DNA from: Bacillus sp. T3
GTDB taxonomy: Bacteria > Bacillota > Bacilli > Bacillales > Cytobacillaceae
Assembly (NCBI RefSeq): GCF_033449965.1
Contig: NZ_CP137761.1
Span: 3,720,001-3,784,000 of the forward strand
Reading direction: 5' to 3'
Length of the DNA: 64,000 bases
The position numbers and the translations under genes are program-made. The notes under the pieces are model-generated. The model made no database searches, was not told where the DNA came from, and was given only the letters and a program-made list of their open reading frames with translations. Below, in pieces: positions 1-6,827 of the stretch; the stretch's first letter is position 1; every line of letters begins with the position of its first letter.

Positions 1-204
1 CAATTCTTCCATAAATACCTTCACAGCTTGTTTTAATTGCTTGAATGTCTCGTCAGGATTTTCTTGCTCAGCAATTTTTGTGCATAGTGCAGATAGACCG
101 TGTAACTTTTCTAAAAGAGGGATATGCTCAGCTTTTAATTGAGCTAAGCCCTCGCTTAAAGGAACAGATTGATTTCCCATCATTGAACTCATACATCCAG
201 ACAT
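1..204 (-). CDS. Hemerythrin-like domain protein (N-terminal part, cut by window edge)
   Basis: Only the first 68 codons are present; the gene runs off the left edge. The ATG at 204-202 follows an AAGGGG ribosome site. The protein opens with a short Met/Ser/Cys-rich stretch (MSGCMSSMMGNQ), then a helical segment LKAEHIPLLEKLHGLSAL, which looks like the first helix of a hemerythrin-type four-helix bundle whose His would bind a di-iron site. The family senses or binds O2 or NO, or protects iron-sulfur proteins. A Fnr-type box and a well-placed -10 lie upstream, which fits induction under low oxygen. The assignment rests on one helix, so it is moderate. Confidence 0.6.
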   Translation of the reverse strand, partial: MSGCMSSMMGNQSVPLSEGLAQLKAEHIPLLEKLHGLSALCTKIAEQENPDETFKQLKQAVKVFMEEL

Positions 205-235
205 CTCTTTTTCCCCTTTCGGTTCATTTTATCTT

Positions 236-278
236 AGTATAGTGAGAATAGTGTTTGAACGTTGTGATTGATGTCACT
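236..278 (-). promoter_or_regulatory. Fnr-type box and -10 upstream of the hemerythrin-like gene
   Basis: TGTGATTGATGTCACT at 263-278 matches the Bacillus Fnr consensus TGTGA-N6-TCACA/T exactly. On the minus strand a TATACT -10 hexamer lies at 241-236, predicting a start near 229. The dyad centre (270.5) then falls at -41.5, the usual class II activator position. Confidence 0.6.
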
Positions 279-424
279 TTGAACTTTACGACCATAACGA
301 ACATCATTATTTTTCTTCTACAAGAATAGGTTTATGAACATTTTTAAGGAAAATTATAGTTTGTGTCAAAATTCACCGAGCACAAACATATATTGGTAAT
401 AATCTATTGTAAGGAGGGAACTTC

Positions 425-754
425 ATGCATTTTAGTTCGTATCGAGAATTTTACCCCAAATCATTAATCTCGATGGGTGAAAAAGATCGGACTTCACTAA
501 ATAATTCTGAATCAAGTTTAACCCATTGGCTTGTTTCACTTGAAGGGTATCCAAAGCCAAATGAAGAGTACTATCATTGGAAGGTATCAGTCTATCCAGC
601 TGATAGCGGAGGTACCTTTAATTGGAACACCCCTCTCTATCGCTCCCCTCGCTTTATTAACTTTGATGAAGCCTATGCTAAAGCTGTTGAATTAGAGGAG
701 ACCTGCCAAAATAAAGATCATTCCATGATCGATTTTATAGAAAAAGCCAACTAA
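425..754 (+). CDS. Hypothetical protein, 109 aa
   Basis: The ATG at 425 follows a good AAGGAGGG site. The protein is soluble, rich in aromatic and acidic residues, with a WKVSVYPADSGGTFNW segment in the middle and no signal peptide, membrane segment or metal motif. I do not recognise the family. It stands alone on the plus strand between the hemerythrin-like gene and the fix operon, both on the minus strand. Confidence 0.6.
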   Translation: MHFSSYREFYPKSLISMGEKDRTSLNNSESSLTHWLVSLEGYPKPNEEYYHWKVSVYPADSGGTFNWNTPLYRSPRFINFDEAYAKAVELEETCQNKDHSMIDFIEKAN

Positions 755-847
755 TGAACATTGGCTCGATGCTTTACTTTCCTTCTTTTTCCCCTCATTT
801 GTGAAATAATCTACATAATCAAATACAACCCCAAATTTCCATTTTTA

Positions 848-903
848 TTTTAAAAATAAAAAAACTAACCTAGAAACCTAAAATTAAGTTCCAAGGTTAG
901 TTT
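848..903 (-). terminator. Terminator of the first fixABCX operon
   Basis: The arms AAACTAACCT (862-871) and AGGTTAGTTT (894-903) are perfect complements. On the minus strand a T-rich run follows (861-848). It lies 25 bp past the fixX stop. Confidence 0.7.
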
Positions 904-928
904 ATTCATAAACAATTTACATAAAATG

Positions 929-1213
929 CTAGGCTAGCCGAAAAATAATCCCATGTCCGCCCTTCGGATATTCCCATTTAATATTTTGATAAGGACAGCC
1001 AATCCGGCAGCTCCCACACTCATGACAGCCCTCATAACCAACGTGCATTCGAATGTCTTCCCATTTATAAACCTCTGCTGGACAAAACACTGTACAGTAT
1101 TTCTCAGGACATTTTGTTGCACATACATCATGGTCAAGTACCGTTAAGTGAGACTTTGTATCTGCTTTAAACCGAACCAAATACTGCTTTTCCTCAATTG
1201 TTTTTGTCGACAT
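929..1213 (-). CDS. fixX: Ferredoxin-like protein FixX (set 1)
   Basis: This small 4Fe-4S protein is the partner of FixC in moving electrons between ETF and quinone or ferredoxin. It has C-x2-C-x2-C-x3-C-P (CHECGSCRIGCP) near the C terminus plus an upstream group of cysteines, and ends in GGHGIIFRLA, as FixX proteins do. A start six codons further upstream is possible, but ATG at 1213 overlaps the fixC stop by one base (TAATG) and follows GGCGGTG, so translational coupling is likely. Last gene of the etfB-etfA-fixC-fixX operon. Confidence 0.85.
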   Translation of the reverse strand: MSTKTIEEKQYLVRFKADTKSHLTVLDHDVCATKCPEKYCTVFCPAEVYKWEDIRMHVGYEGCHECGSCRIGCPYQNIKWEYPKGGHGIIFRLA

Positions 1214-2508
1214 TATTTCACCGCCTTCCAAGCACGATAAATGTCTTGCATCACCTTTAGACGACCTTTTTCTTTTGTCATACTACGGATGATCTCCTTT
1301 TGCTTATCCCGCTTTGGGGTACCATCCACCGTAAAGAATTTACTGGCTGCTTGGTTCATCATTGGCAAATATTCACGGAAATATTGGGGGTTATTTTCAA
1401 ATGTATGGGTTGCATCCTTATATTTTTTCAAATCCTTCATAATAAAGCTATTGTATATGGCTTCTTTATAGCTACTTAACCCTGCCTCACTAAAGTCATT
1501 TTCCGCTTTTGCCTTCACAATTGCTTCTGCGGCCATTTTTCCAGACGACATCGCCATATTAGAGCCTTCCCTATGGATTGCATTGACAAATTGAGCGGCG
1601 TCACCCACCACTAAAACACCATTGCCAACCACCTTAGGGACAGAATGATATCCACCTTCAGGAATTAAATGGGCTAAGTATTCAGCGGATTCTCCTCCTT
1701 CTAGATATGGCTTTATCATCGGGTGGGTTTTTAAGTAATCCAGTAAATCATAAGGCTTAAGCTTTGCCTTAATCATACTCGAAAGGGTGGTTCCTACCCC
1801 GATATTCAAGCTGTCTTTATTGGTGTAAAGGAATGCAGTACCGAGATTCCCTTTTGTTGAGTCTCCAAAGATCTCAATTGTGCAGCCATGATTATCCTCG
1901 AGATTGAAGCGTTCATTGATTTTTTCCTTTGGGAGATTAATCACCTCCATGACCGTTAATGCAACCTCGTCTGGGCGAAATTCTTTGTGAAAGCCTAATT
2001 GTTTCCCTAATAATGAATTGACACCATCAGCAAGTACGACAACATCTGCATATATGTCACCATTAGGACGATCTGTTCGAACGCCAATCACTTTTGCATT
2101 CTCGACGATACACTCGGTTGCTACTGTTTCACATACTAAGAGCGAACCCGCCTCTACTGCTTTATTGGCAAACCATTGATCAAATTTCGCCCGCAAAACT
2201 GTAAAATTATTGTATGGCTCCTCGGCCCATTCCAGCCCTTTATAACCAAAGGAAAGCACCGATTCCTTATCCATCATCCAAAATCGTTGTTCAACAACCG
2301 GTCTTTCTAACGGTGCTTCCTTCCAAAATTCCGGAACGATCTCCTCCATTTGCTTCCGATATAGAACTCCCCCCATAACATTTTTACTACCAGGATATTC
2401 CCCTCGCTCAATTTGCAAAACCTTTAAACCATTTTTAGCACACGTATACGCACAGGATGTACCAGCCGAACCTGCTCCAACAACAATCACATCAAATTTT
2501 TCAGACAT
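1213..2508 (-). CDS. fixC: FAD-dependent oxidoreductase FixC (ETF-quinone oxidoreductase family, set 1)
   Basis: The protein (about 431 aa) starts with a Rossmann FAD-binding motif VVGAGSAGTSCAYTC and carries a second FAD motif, GVLVVGDAAQFVNAIHREG, in the C-terminal half. It belongs to the geranylgeranyl-reductase/ETF-QO/FixC family and passes electrons between ETF and the membrane quinone pool together with FixX. I chose ATG at 2508 because it follows AAAGGTGGTGAG and overlaps the etfA end by 8 bases; a start 16 codons upstream has no ribosome site. A paralogue lies at 57470-58753. Confidence 0.85.
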   Translation of the reverse strand: MSEKFDVIVVGAGSAGTSCAYTCAKNGLKVLQIERGEYPGSKNVMGGVLYRKQMEEIVPEFWKEAPLERPVVEQRFWMMDKESVLSFGYKGLEWAEEPYNNFTVLRAKFDQWFANKAVEAGSLLVCETVATECIVENAKVIGVRTDRPNGDIYADVVVLADGVNSLLGKQLGFHKEFRPDEVALTVMEVINLPKEKINERFNLEDNHGCTIEIFGDSTKGNLGTAFLYTNKDSLNIGVGTTLSSMIKAKLKPYDLLDYLKTHPMIKPYLEGGESAEYLAHLIPEGGYHSVPKVVGNGVLVVGDAAQFVNAIHREGSNMAMSSGKMAAEAIVKAKAENDFSEAGLSSYKEAIYNSFIMKDLKKYKDATHTFENNPQYFREYLPMMNQAASKFFTVDGTPKRDKQKEIIRSMTKEKGRLKVMQDIYRAWKAVK

Positions 2509-3526
2509 AGGACATCTCACCACCTTTTTCCGTGCGTAGTTTTTTAAACTGAGCAATTAACTTTGGAATGATTTCTATTGCATCACCGACAATCCCATAT
2601 GTGGCAACATCGAAGATAGGAGCATTTGGATCCTTATTGATCGCAATAATTAGTTCCGAGTTTTTCATACCAACAACATGTTGAATCGCACCTGATATGC
2701 CGATTGCAAAATAAATCTTTGGAGTAACCGTTTCACCTGTCTGACCGACCTGTTGCTCATGAGGCAGCCAGCCTGCTTCAACAACATCACGCGATCCGCC
2801 AACACTAGCGCCAATTGCTTCTGCTAATTCATGAATCAGTTCAAAGTTTTTTTGGTCCCCTAATCCTTTACCACCCGCAACAATAATATCTGCTTCCGCT
2901 AAATTAACTTTTCTTGTTACATTTTTCACAATTTCAATTACTTTTGTTCTCATTTCACTTTCTGATAAGGTCATTTTCTCTTCGATAATCGTTCCGTTTC
3001 TTTTTATATCTGGTTGGAGCGCTTTCATGACTTTCGGACGAACGGTCGCCATTTGCGGACGATGCTTTTTACAAAGTATAGTCGCCATAATATTTCCGCC
3101 AAATGCTGGGCGACTTGCCTCTAACAGACGCTTTTCGACATCAACATCGAGCATCGTCGTATCGGCGGTTAAACCTGTCGACAAATCTGTCGCAACAGCA
3201 CTTGCTAAATCCTTGCCATTTGCCGTTGCACCGTACAAAAAGATTTCCGGCTTGTATTTTTCAGCCAGCATAATGACCCCCTTCATATAGGATTCAGTAC
3301 GATAATCCTTTAATATAGGGTCATCAATTACATACACCTGATCTGCACCGTACGCAATCACTTCCTTAGTCAATGCTTTAACCTCTGTACCTAATAAAAC
3401 GCCACTGAGCGGGACACTAAGCTTATCTGCAAGCTTTCTACCTGCACCTAGTAATTCAAGTGATACCCCTTCAATTACACCACAATTTTGCTCAATAAAA
3501 ACCCAAACTCCTTTATAATCGTTCAT
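2501..3526 (-). CDS. fixB: Electron transfer flavoprotein alpha subunit (FixB-like, set 1)
   Basis: 341 aa. The C-terminal FAD domain shows the ETF-alpha signature: GGSRDVVEAGWLP, QVGQTG, SGAIQH and INKDPNAPIFDVATYGIVGD. It forms the heterodimer with the beta subunit encoded just upstream (53-bp gap) and hands electrons to FixC. There is no acyl-CoA dehydrogenase in this operon, unlike set 2 at 54-57 kb, so the electron donor is not obvious. A fixABCX-type complex can bifurcate electrons to ferredoxin in some bacteria; whether this one does is inference. Confidence 0.85.
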   Translation of the reverse strand: MNDYKGVWVFIEQNCGVIEGVSLELLGAGRKLADKLSVPLSGVLLGTEVKALTKEVIAYGADQVYVIDDPILKDYRTESYMKGVIMLAEKYKPEIFLYGATANGKDLASAVATDLSTGLTADTTMLDVDVEKRLLEASRPAFGGNIMATILCKKHRPQMATVRPKVMKALQPDIKRNGTIIEEKMTLSESEMRTKVIEIVKNVTRKVNLAEADIIVAGGKGLGDQKNFELIHELAEAIGASVGGSRDVVEAGWLPHEQQVGQTGETVTPKIYFAIGISGAIQHVVGMKNSELIIAINKDPNAPIFDVATYGIVGDAIEIIPKLIAQFKKLRTEKGGEMSYV

Positions 3527-3579
3527 GATTCCATTCCCCTATCTCACAGCGTGATGATGACATCAATGTACGCTTATGG

Positions 3580-4386
3580 TTAAAATAAATGCTTTTGTTC
3601 TAATAAAATAGACATGATTTGGTCAACCTGTTCATCAGCTGTTCCTTCTATCTTTTTCCCACCTTCTGGCCGTGGGGGTGTAAACATTTTTCCTACAATT
3701 GTTGGTGAACCCTTTAAGCCTAATTGAGCCTTATCAACATCACGCAAATCATTAACAGACCAAATAATCGGTTCATAGCGCGCTGCTTTGATCATATTCG
3801 GCATTGGAGAGTATTCAATCTCGTTAATTTCTTTTTCAACAGTAAGCAGGCAAGGGAGATATGTTTGGATGATTTCATAGCCACTCGTTACTTTTCGTTT
3901 CACAAAGATACTCTTTTTCTCAAGATTTACCTCTGTTACCTCAATGACATTTGTGACAGGTGGAATATCAATTCTACGCGCTATCCCAGGACCAACTTGG
4001 CAGGTATCCCCGTCAATCGCATGCTTTCCACAAATCACTATATCCACCGGAAAGTCCTCTGATATACGTTCAATCGCCTTTGACAAGGCATAGCTTGTTG
4101 CAAGAGTATCAGCACCGGCAAAGGCTCGGTCCGATATTAAAAAGCCTCGATCCGCTCCTATTTCAATGCTTTTCTTAATCACAGCTGTTGCCTGGGGCGG
4201 TCCCATCGACAGGACCGAAATGGATCCTCCAACGATTCCTTTAATACGTACCGCTTCCTGTACTGCATGGGCATCATACGGATTTAGGATGGCAGGTGCA
4301 CTGCGACGGTCAAGTGTATTAGTCTTTGGATTGATTTTAATGATTTTTGTATCTGGCACCTGCTTAACACAAACTAAAATATGCAT
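3580..4386 (-). CDS. fixA: Electron transfer flavoprotein beta subunit (FixA-like, set 1)
   Basis: 268 aa. It begins MHILVCVKQVPDT, the ETF-beta start, and carries LNPYDAHAVQEAVRIK and the nucleotide-binding stretch CGKHAIDGDTCQVGP. The DGDT-x-QVGP form differs from the set 2 paralogue (ATDTDAGQVGA at 55 kb), so the two ETFs may bind different nucleotides or play different roles; that is inference. First gene of the operon; the upstream region holds a promoter and a perfect inverted repeat. Confidence 0.85.
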   Translation of the reverse strand: MHILVCVKQVPDTKIIKINPKTNTLDRRSAPAILNPYDAHAVQEAVRIKGIVGGSISVLSMGPPQATAVIKKSIEIGADRGFLISDRAFAGADTLATSYALSKAIERISEDFPVDIVICGKHAIDGDTCQVGPGIARRIDIPPVTNVIEVTEVNLEKKSIFVKRKVTSGYEIIQTYLPCLLTVEKEINEIEYSPMPNMIKAARYEPIIWSVNDLRDVDKAQLGLKGSPTIVGKMFTPPRPEGGKKIEGTADEQVDQIMSILLEQKHLF

Positions 4387-4752
4387 GCGAATATATCCCC
4401 CTTTTTATAAAAGGTGTAAGCGGTCTTTGATTCTCACAAACCGTTTTAATACGATATATGTCTTAAAACGGGTCCATAGTACAAACTTTTATATATATTG
4501 GGCAATTATGTAGCTAGAATCATATAGTTATAAAAGAGGAACAATCCTTAATTTGAAGAAGAATTATATAAAAAATGAGGATAGGCTATTTTTATCATGG
4601 CAGTGAATATTGACATGAATAAAAGGTTTAATAACTTGGACCTAAAACTAATTTCGGATACAATATTAACAAGTTTATGAAAAATAGGATTCTCGATTCA
4701 TTAATAGGATTTCTTTTCGCATGTATAAAAAGAAATTTGGTAGGGGGAGAAA
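4387..4752. promoter_or_regulatory. Divergent intergenic region with inverted repeat upstream of fixA and the ZIP gene
   Basis: For the minus-strand fix operon a possible promoter is TTGCCC (4504-4499), 18 bp, TACTAT (4480-4475). A perfect 9-bp inverted repeat, CCGTTTTAA (4441-4449) and TTAAAACGG (4463-4471), lies over and just past the predicted start, as a repressor operator would. No TetR, LysR or other regulator gene sits next to it. The remainder (4505-4740) is AT-rich and I see nothing else except the AGGGGGAG ribosome site of the ZIP gene. Confidence 0.4.
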
Positions 4753-5484
4753 ATGTTACAGGTAACAATTGGAAGTGTACTCTCTGCCCTTTCAACTGGT
4801 CTCGGAGCGTTAATTATCATCTTTATGTCACAATCGGTGACACGCCGGTTTCGAGACATTTTGCTTGCCTTTACTGCTGGAATTATGATGTCAGCTTCAA
4901 CGATGGGCTTAATTCCTGAAGCATTAAATAGTGGAGGATTTATCCCGTTAGCAATTGGAGTTTTTCTTGGGGTCATCACTTTGACAATACTAGAAATGAA
5001 CATCCCACATATGGATTTACATCATTCTAGTAAAAATATCATTTTTGATGAAAAAGCAATGCTTATTATTGCAGCGATTACATTGCACAATATTCCTGAA
5101 GGGTTATCAGTAGGTGTCAGTTATGCATCAAACGCTGGAGAAACTGGTAACTTAATCGCCTTTGCGATTGGATTTCAAAATGCTCCAGAAGGTTTGTTGG
5201 TTGCGCTTTTTTTAGTTAACCAAAATATTAGTAAATATAAAGCATTTATCCTTGCGACCCTAACTGGTTCCATCGAAATTGTCACTTCTTTTTTCGGATA
5301 TTATTTAACTTCCTTTGTTGATGACTTAGTACCATATGGGCTTTCATTCGCCGCAGGCGCCATGCTGTTCATTATTTATAAAGAGTTAATTCCAGAAAGT
5401 CATGGAGATGGAAACGAGCGAACATCTACCTACGCCTTTATTATCGGTCTTTTATTTATGATTTTGCTAATTGAAATCTTTTAG
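4753..5484 (+). CDS. ZIP-family metal ion transporter
   Basis: 243 aa, about eight hydrophobic segments. It carries the two ZIP metal-site motifs in transmembrane helices, HNIPEG (TLHNIPEGLSVG) and the related QNAPEGLLVA, plus a His-containing loop (MNIPHMDLHH). The family moves Zn2+ or other divalent metals into the cytoplasm. It stands alone with its own terminator. Which metal is transported cannot be read from the sequence, and no Zur, MntR or Fur box is evident. Confidence 0.85.
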   Translation: MLQVTIGSVLSALSTGLGALIIIFMSQSVTRRFRDILLAFTAGIMMSASTMGLIPEALNSGGFIPLAIGVFLGVITLTILEMNIPHMDLHHSSKNIIFDEKAMLIIAAITLHNIPEGLSVGVSYASNAGETGNLIAFAIGFQNAPEGLLVALFLVNQNISKYKAFILATLTGSIEIVTSFFGYYLTSFVDDLVPYGLSFAAGAMLFIIYKELIPESHGDGNERTSTYAFIIGLLFMILLIEIF

Positions 5485-5505
5485 TTGATATTATCATCCA
5501 ATTCA

Positions 5506-5548
5506 TTAAAAGACTGGCTTACATATCGTGTATAAGCCAGTCTTTTAA
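5506..5548 (+). terminator. Terminator of the ZIP gene
   Basis: A 16-bp perfect stem, TTAAAAGACTGGCTTA (5506-5521) with TAAGCCAGTCTTTTAA (5533-5548). The A/T ends allow action in either direction. Confidence 0.8.
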
Positions 5549-5676
5549 TATATTATGATGCGTTTGGGTTAAATTAGGATGTTCAGGAAAGAACTTCCCA
5601 TGATAACTCAAATCATGTATTAGAAACGTAACCCAGAAGTCTTCAAAAATTTAGTCAAGGCCAAGTAATTAGAATT

Positions 5677-5928
5677 TCAAACTTCAGCAAGTACATTGGG
5701 CAATACGAACATCATTGACCAAATCATTGCCTTGCCTCCTATCTGTTCCAATGGTTTTTTAAGGGAAGCTTTTTGATATTGGAAGATTAATTGATCCAAC
5801 TCTTGACTTCGCTTAACCGTTTCTTCACTTGTAAGGTTTGCGCCATTTTTTTCAGCCGCTTCATACAACCTCAATTTACATTCGTTAATTTTTTCTAATA
5901 AACTTGAAATTTCCTTTTCCTGGTACAA
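5677..5928 (-). CDS. Spo0E-like sporulation phosphatase, TTG start
   Basis: The core EKINECKLRLYEAAEKNG followed by SQELDQLIFQYQKA is the Spo0E family signature; these small proteins dephosphorylate Spo0A~P and delay sporulation. The frame is open further upstream, but the best start is TTG at 5928, preceded by TAGGAGG, giving an 83-aa protein of normal size for the family. The last 20 residues are hydrophobic (MIWSMMFVLPNVLA), which is unusual. A 9-bp match to the Spo0A box (TTTGTCGAA on the minus strand, 6104-6096) lies about 170 bp upstream, consistent with Spo0A control but expected about once by chance in a window this size. Confidence 0.7.
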   Translation of the reverse strand: MYQEKEISSLLEKINECKLRLYEAAEKNGANLTSEETVKRSQELDQLIFQYQKASLKKPLEQIGGKAMIWSMMFVLPNVLAEV

Positions 5929-6095
5929 CTCCTGTTTCCTCCTAACCCAATCACATATCAAATCCATTATTAGTATCAGATGGTACTGATGAATTATCAC
6001 AAGAATTGGGTTAAAAGTAAATAGAATCGCAAAACTAGACATTTTTTTCAAAAAAATATTTTTCGAGCCTAATTCACCCTATTTATTCTAGATTA

Positions 6096-6104
6096 TTCGA
6101 CAAA
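6096..6104 (-). promoter_or_regulatory. Possible Spo0A box
   Basis: TTTGTCGAA on the minus strand equals the 0A-box core. Its place upstream of the Spo0E-like gene makes it plausible, but a 9-base match is weak alone. Confidence 0.25.
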
Positions 6105-6186
6105 ATCAAAGTCAACTACGTAATAATAATTGTTAACATTTTCTTATATTGATGTAATATTCATTTAGTATTTTCATATAAATAAA

Positions 6187-6215
6187 AACGATGTCCATTA
6201 TTAACGAACACCGTT
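6187..6215 (-). terminator. Terminator of ogt
   Basis: On the minus strand AACGGTGTTC pairs with GGACATCGTT (two G-U pairs) and is followed by T-rich sequence, 16 bp past the ogt stop. Confidence 0.6.
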
Positions 6216-6231
6216 TTTTCTTATATAAGAT

Positions 6232-6723
6232 TTATTTTATGAATATACCTTCATGTCGAAGGAGTTTTTCTTTTATATCGATTCTCGTTCCAGCATAGCC
6301 TGTTAACGATTGATTTTTCCCAATCACTCGATGACAAGGGATAATGATTGGAAAACGGTTTGCTTTATTTGCTTGGCCAATTGCACGAACTGCTTTAGGG
6401 TTATGGATTGACTCCGCAATATCCAAATAACTCCGCGTTTCTCCAAACGGGATATTTTGTAATTGCTCCCATACTGCCTGTTGAAAGCTCGTACCTTGAA
6501 TGAATAGCGGTAAATCGAAGCTTGTTCTTTTACCTGCAAAATACTCCTCTAGCTGCCCTGCCGCAATACGTAATGCTGGGTGCTCTGGCTGATAGACGAT
6601 TTCCTCCAGATTTTCATGCCTATTAAAGTCCTCTTCGCCTAAATGGATGACTGACAATTCATTTTCATCAGCGACTAGGTACAATTCATCGATTGGGGTA
6701 TTCATTTTCGTAAAAACACGCAT
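6232..6723 (-). CDS. ogt: Methylated-DNA--protein-cysteine methyltransferase
   Basis: 163 aa suicide repair protein that moves the methyl group from O6-methylguanine to its own cysteine. The active site is IPCHRV with Cys130, followed by the usual IGKNQSLTGYAG loop. The DNA-binding part TSFQQAVWEQLQNIPFGETRSY and the AVRAIGQANKANR (Asn hinge) segment are present. Starts at ATG 6723 after AAAGGGGATGGG. Single gene with its own terminator. Confidence 0.93.
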   Translation of the reverse strand: MRVFTKMNTPIDELYLVADENELSVIHLGEEDFNRHENLEEIVYQPEHPALRIAAGQLEEYFAGKRTSFDLPLFIQGTSFQQAVWEQLQNIPFGETRSYLDIAESIHNPKAVRAIGQANKANRFPIIIPCHRVIGKNQSLTGYAGTRIDIKEKLLRHEGIFIK

Positions 6724-6787
6724 ATTCCCATCCCCTTTCTGAGCTAATTATACGTTTTTTAACGATAGCGGTACAGTCAAAAAGAAA

Positions 6788-6809
6788 CCCAGCTCCATAT
6801 CGGGCTGGG
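6788..6809 (-). terminator. Terminator of the oxidoreductase operon
   Basis: On the minus strand CCCAGC, a 10-base loop, GCTGGG, then TTTCTTTTT. It lies 18 bp past the stop of the alpha/beta gene. Confidence 0.7.
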
Positions 6810-6827
6810 CGGTGAAATGAATCTTAA

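Noticed and set aside
3724..4513. Several plus-strand open frames across fixA
   Set aside because: They are shadows of the minus-strand ETF beta gene, without ribosome sites or recognisable protein features.
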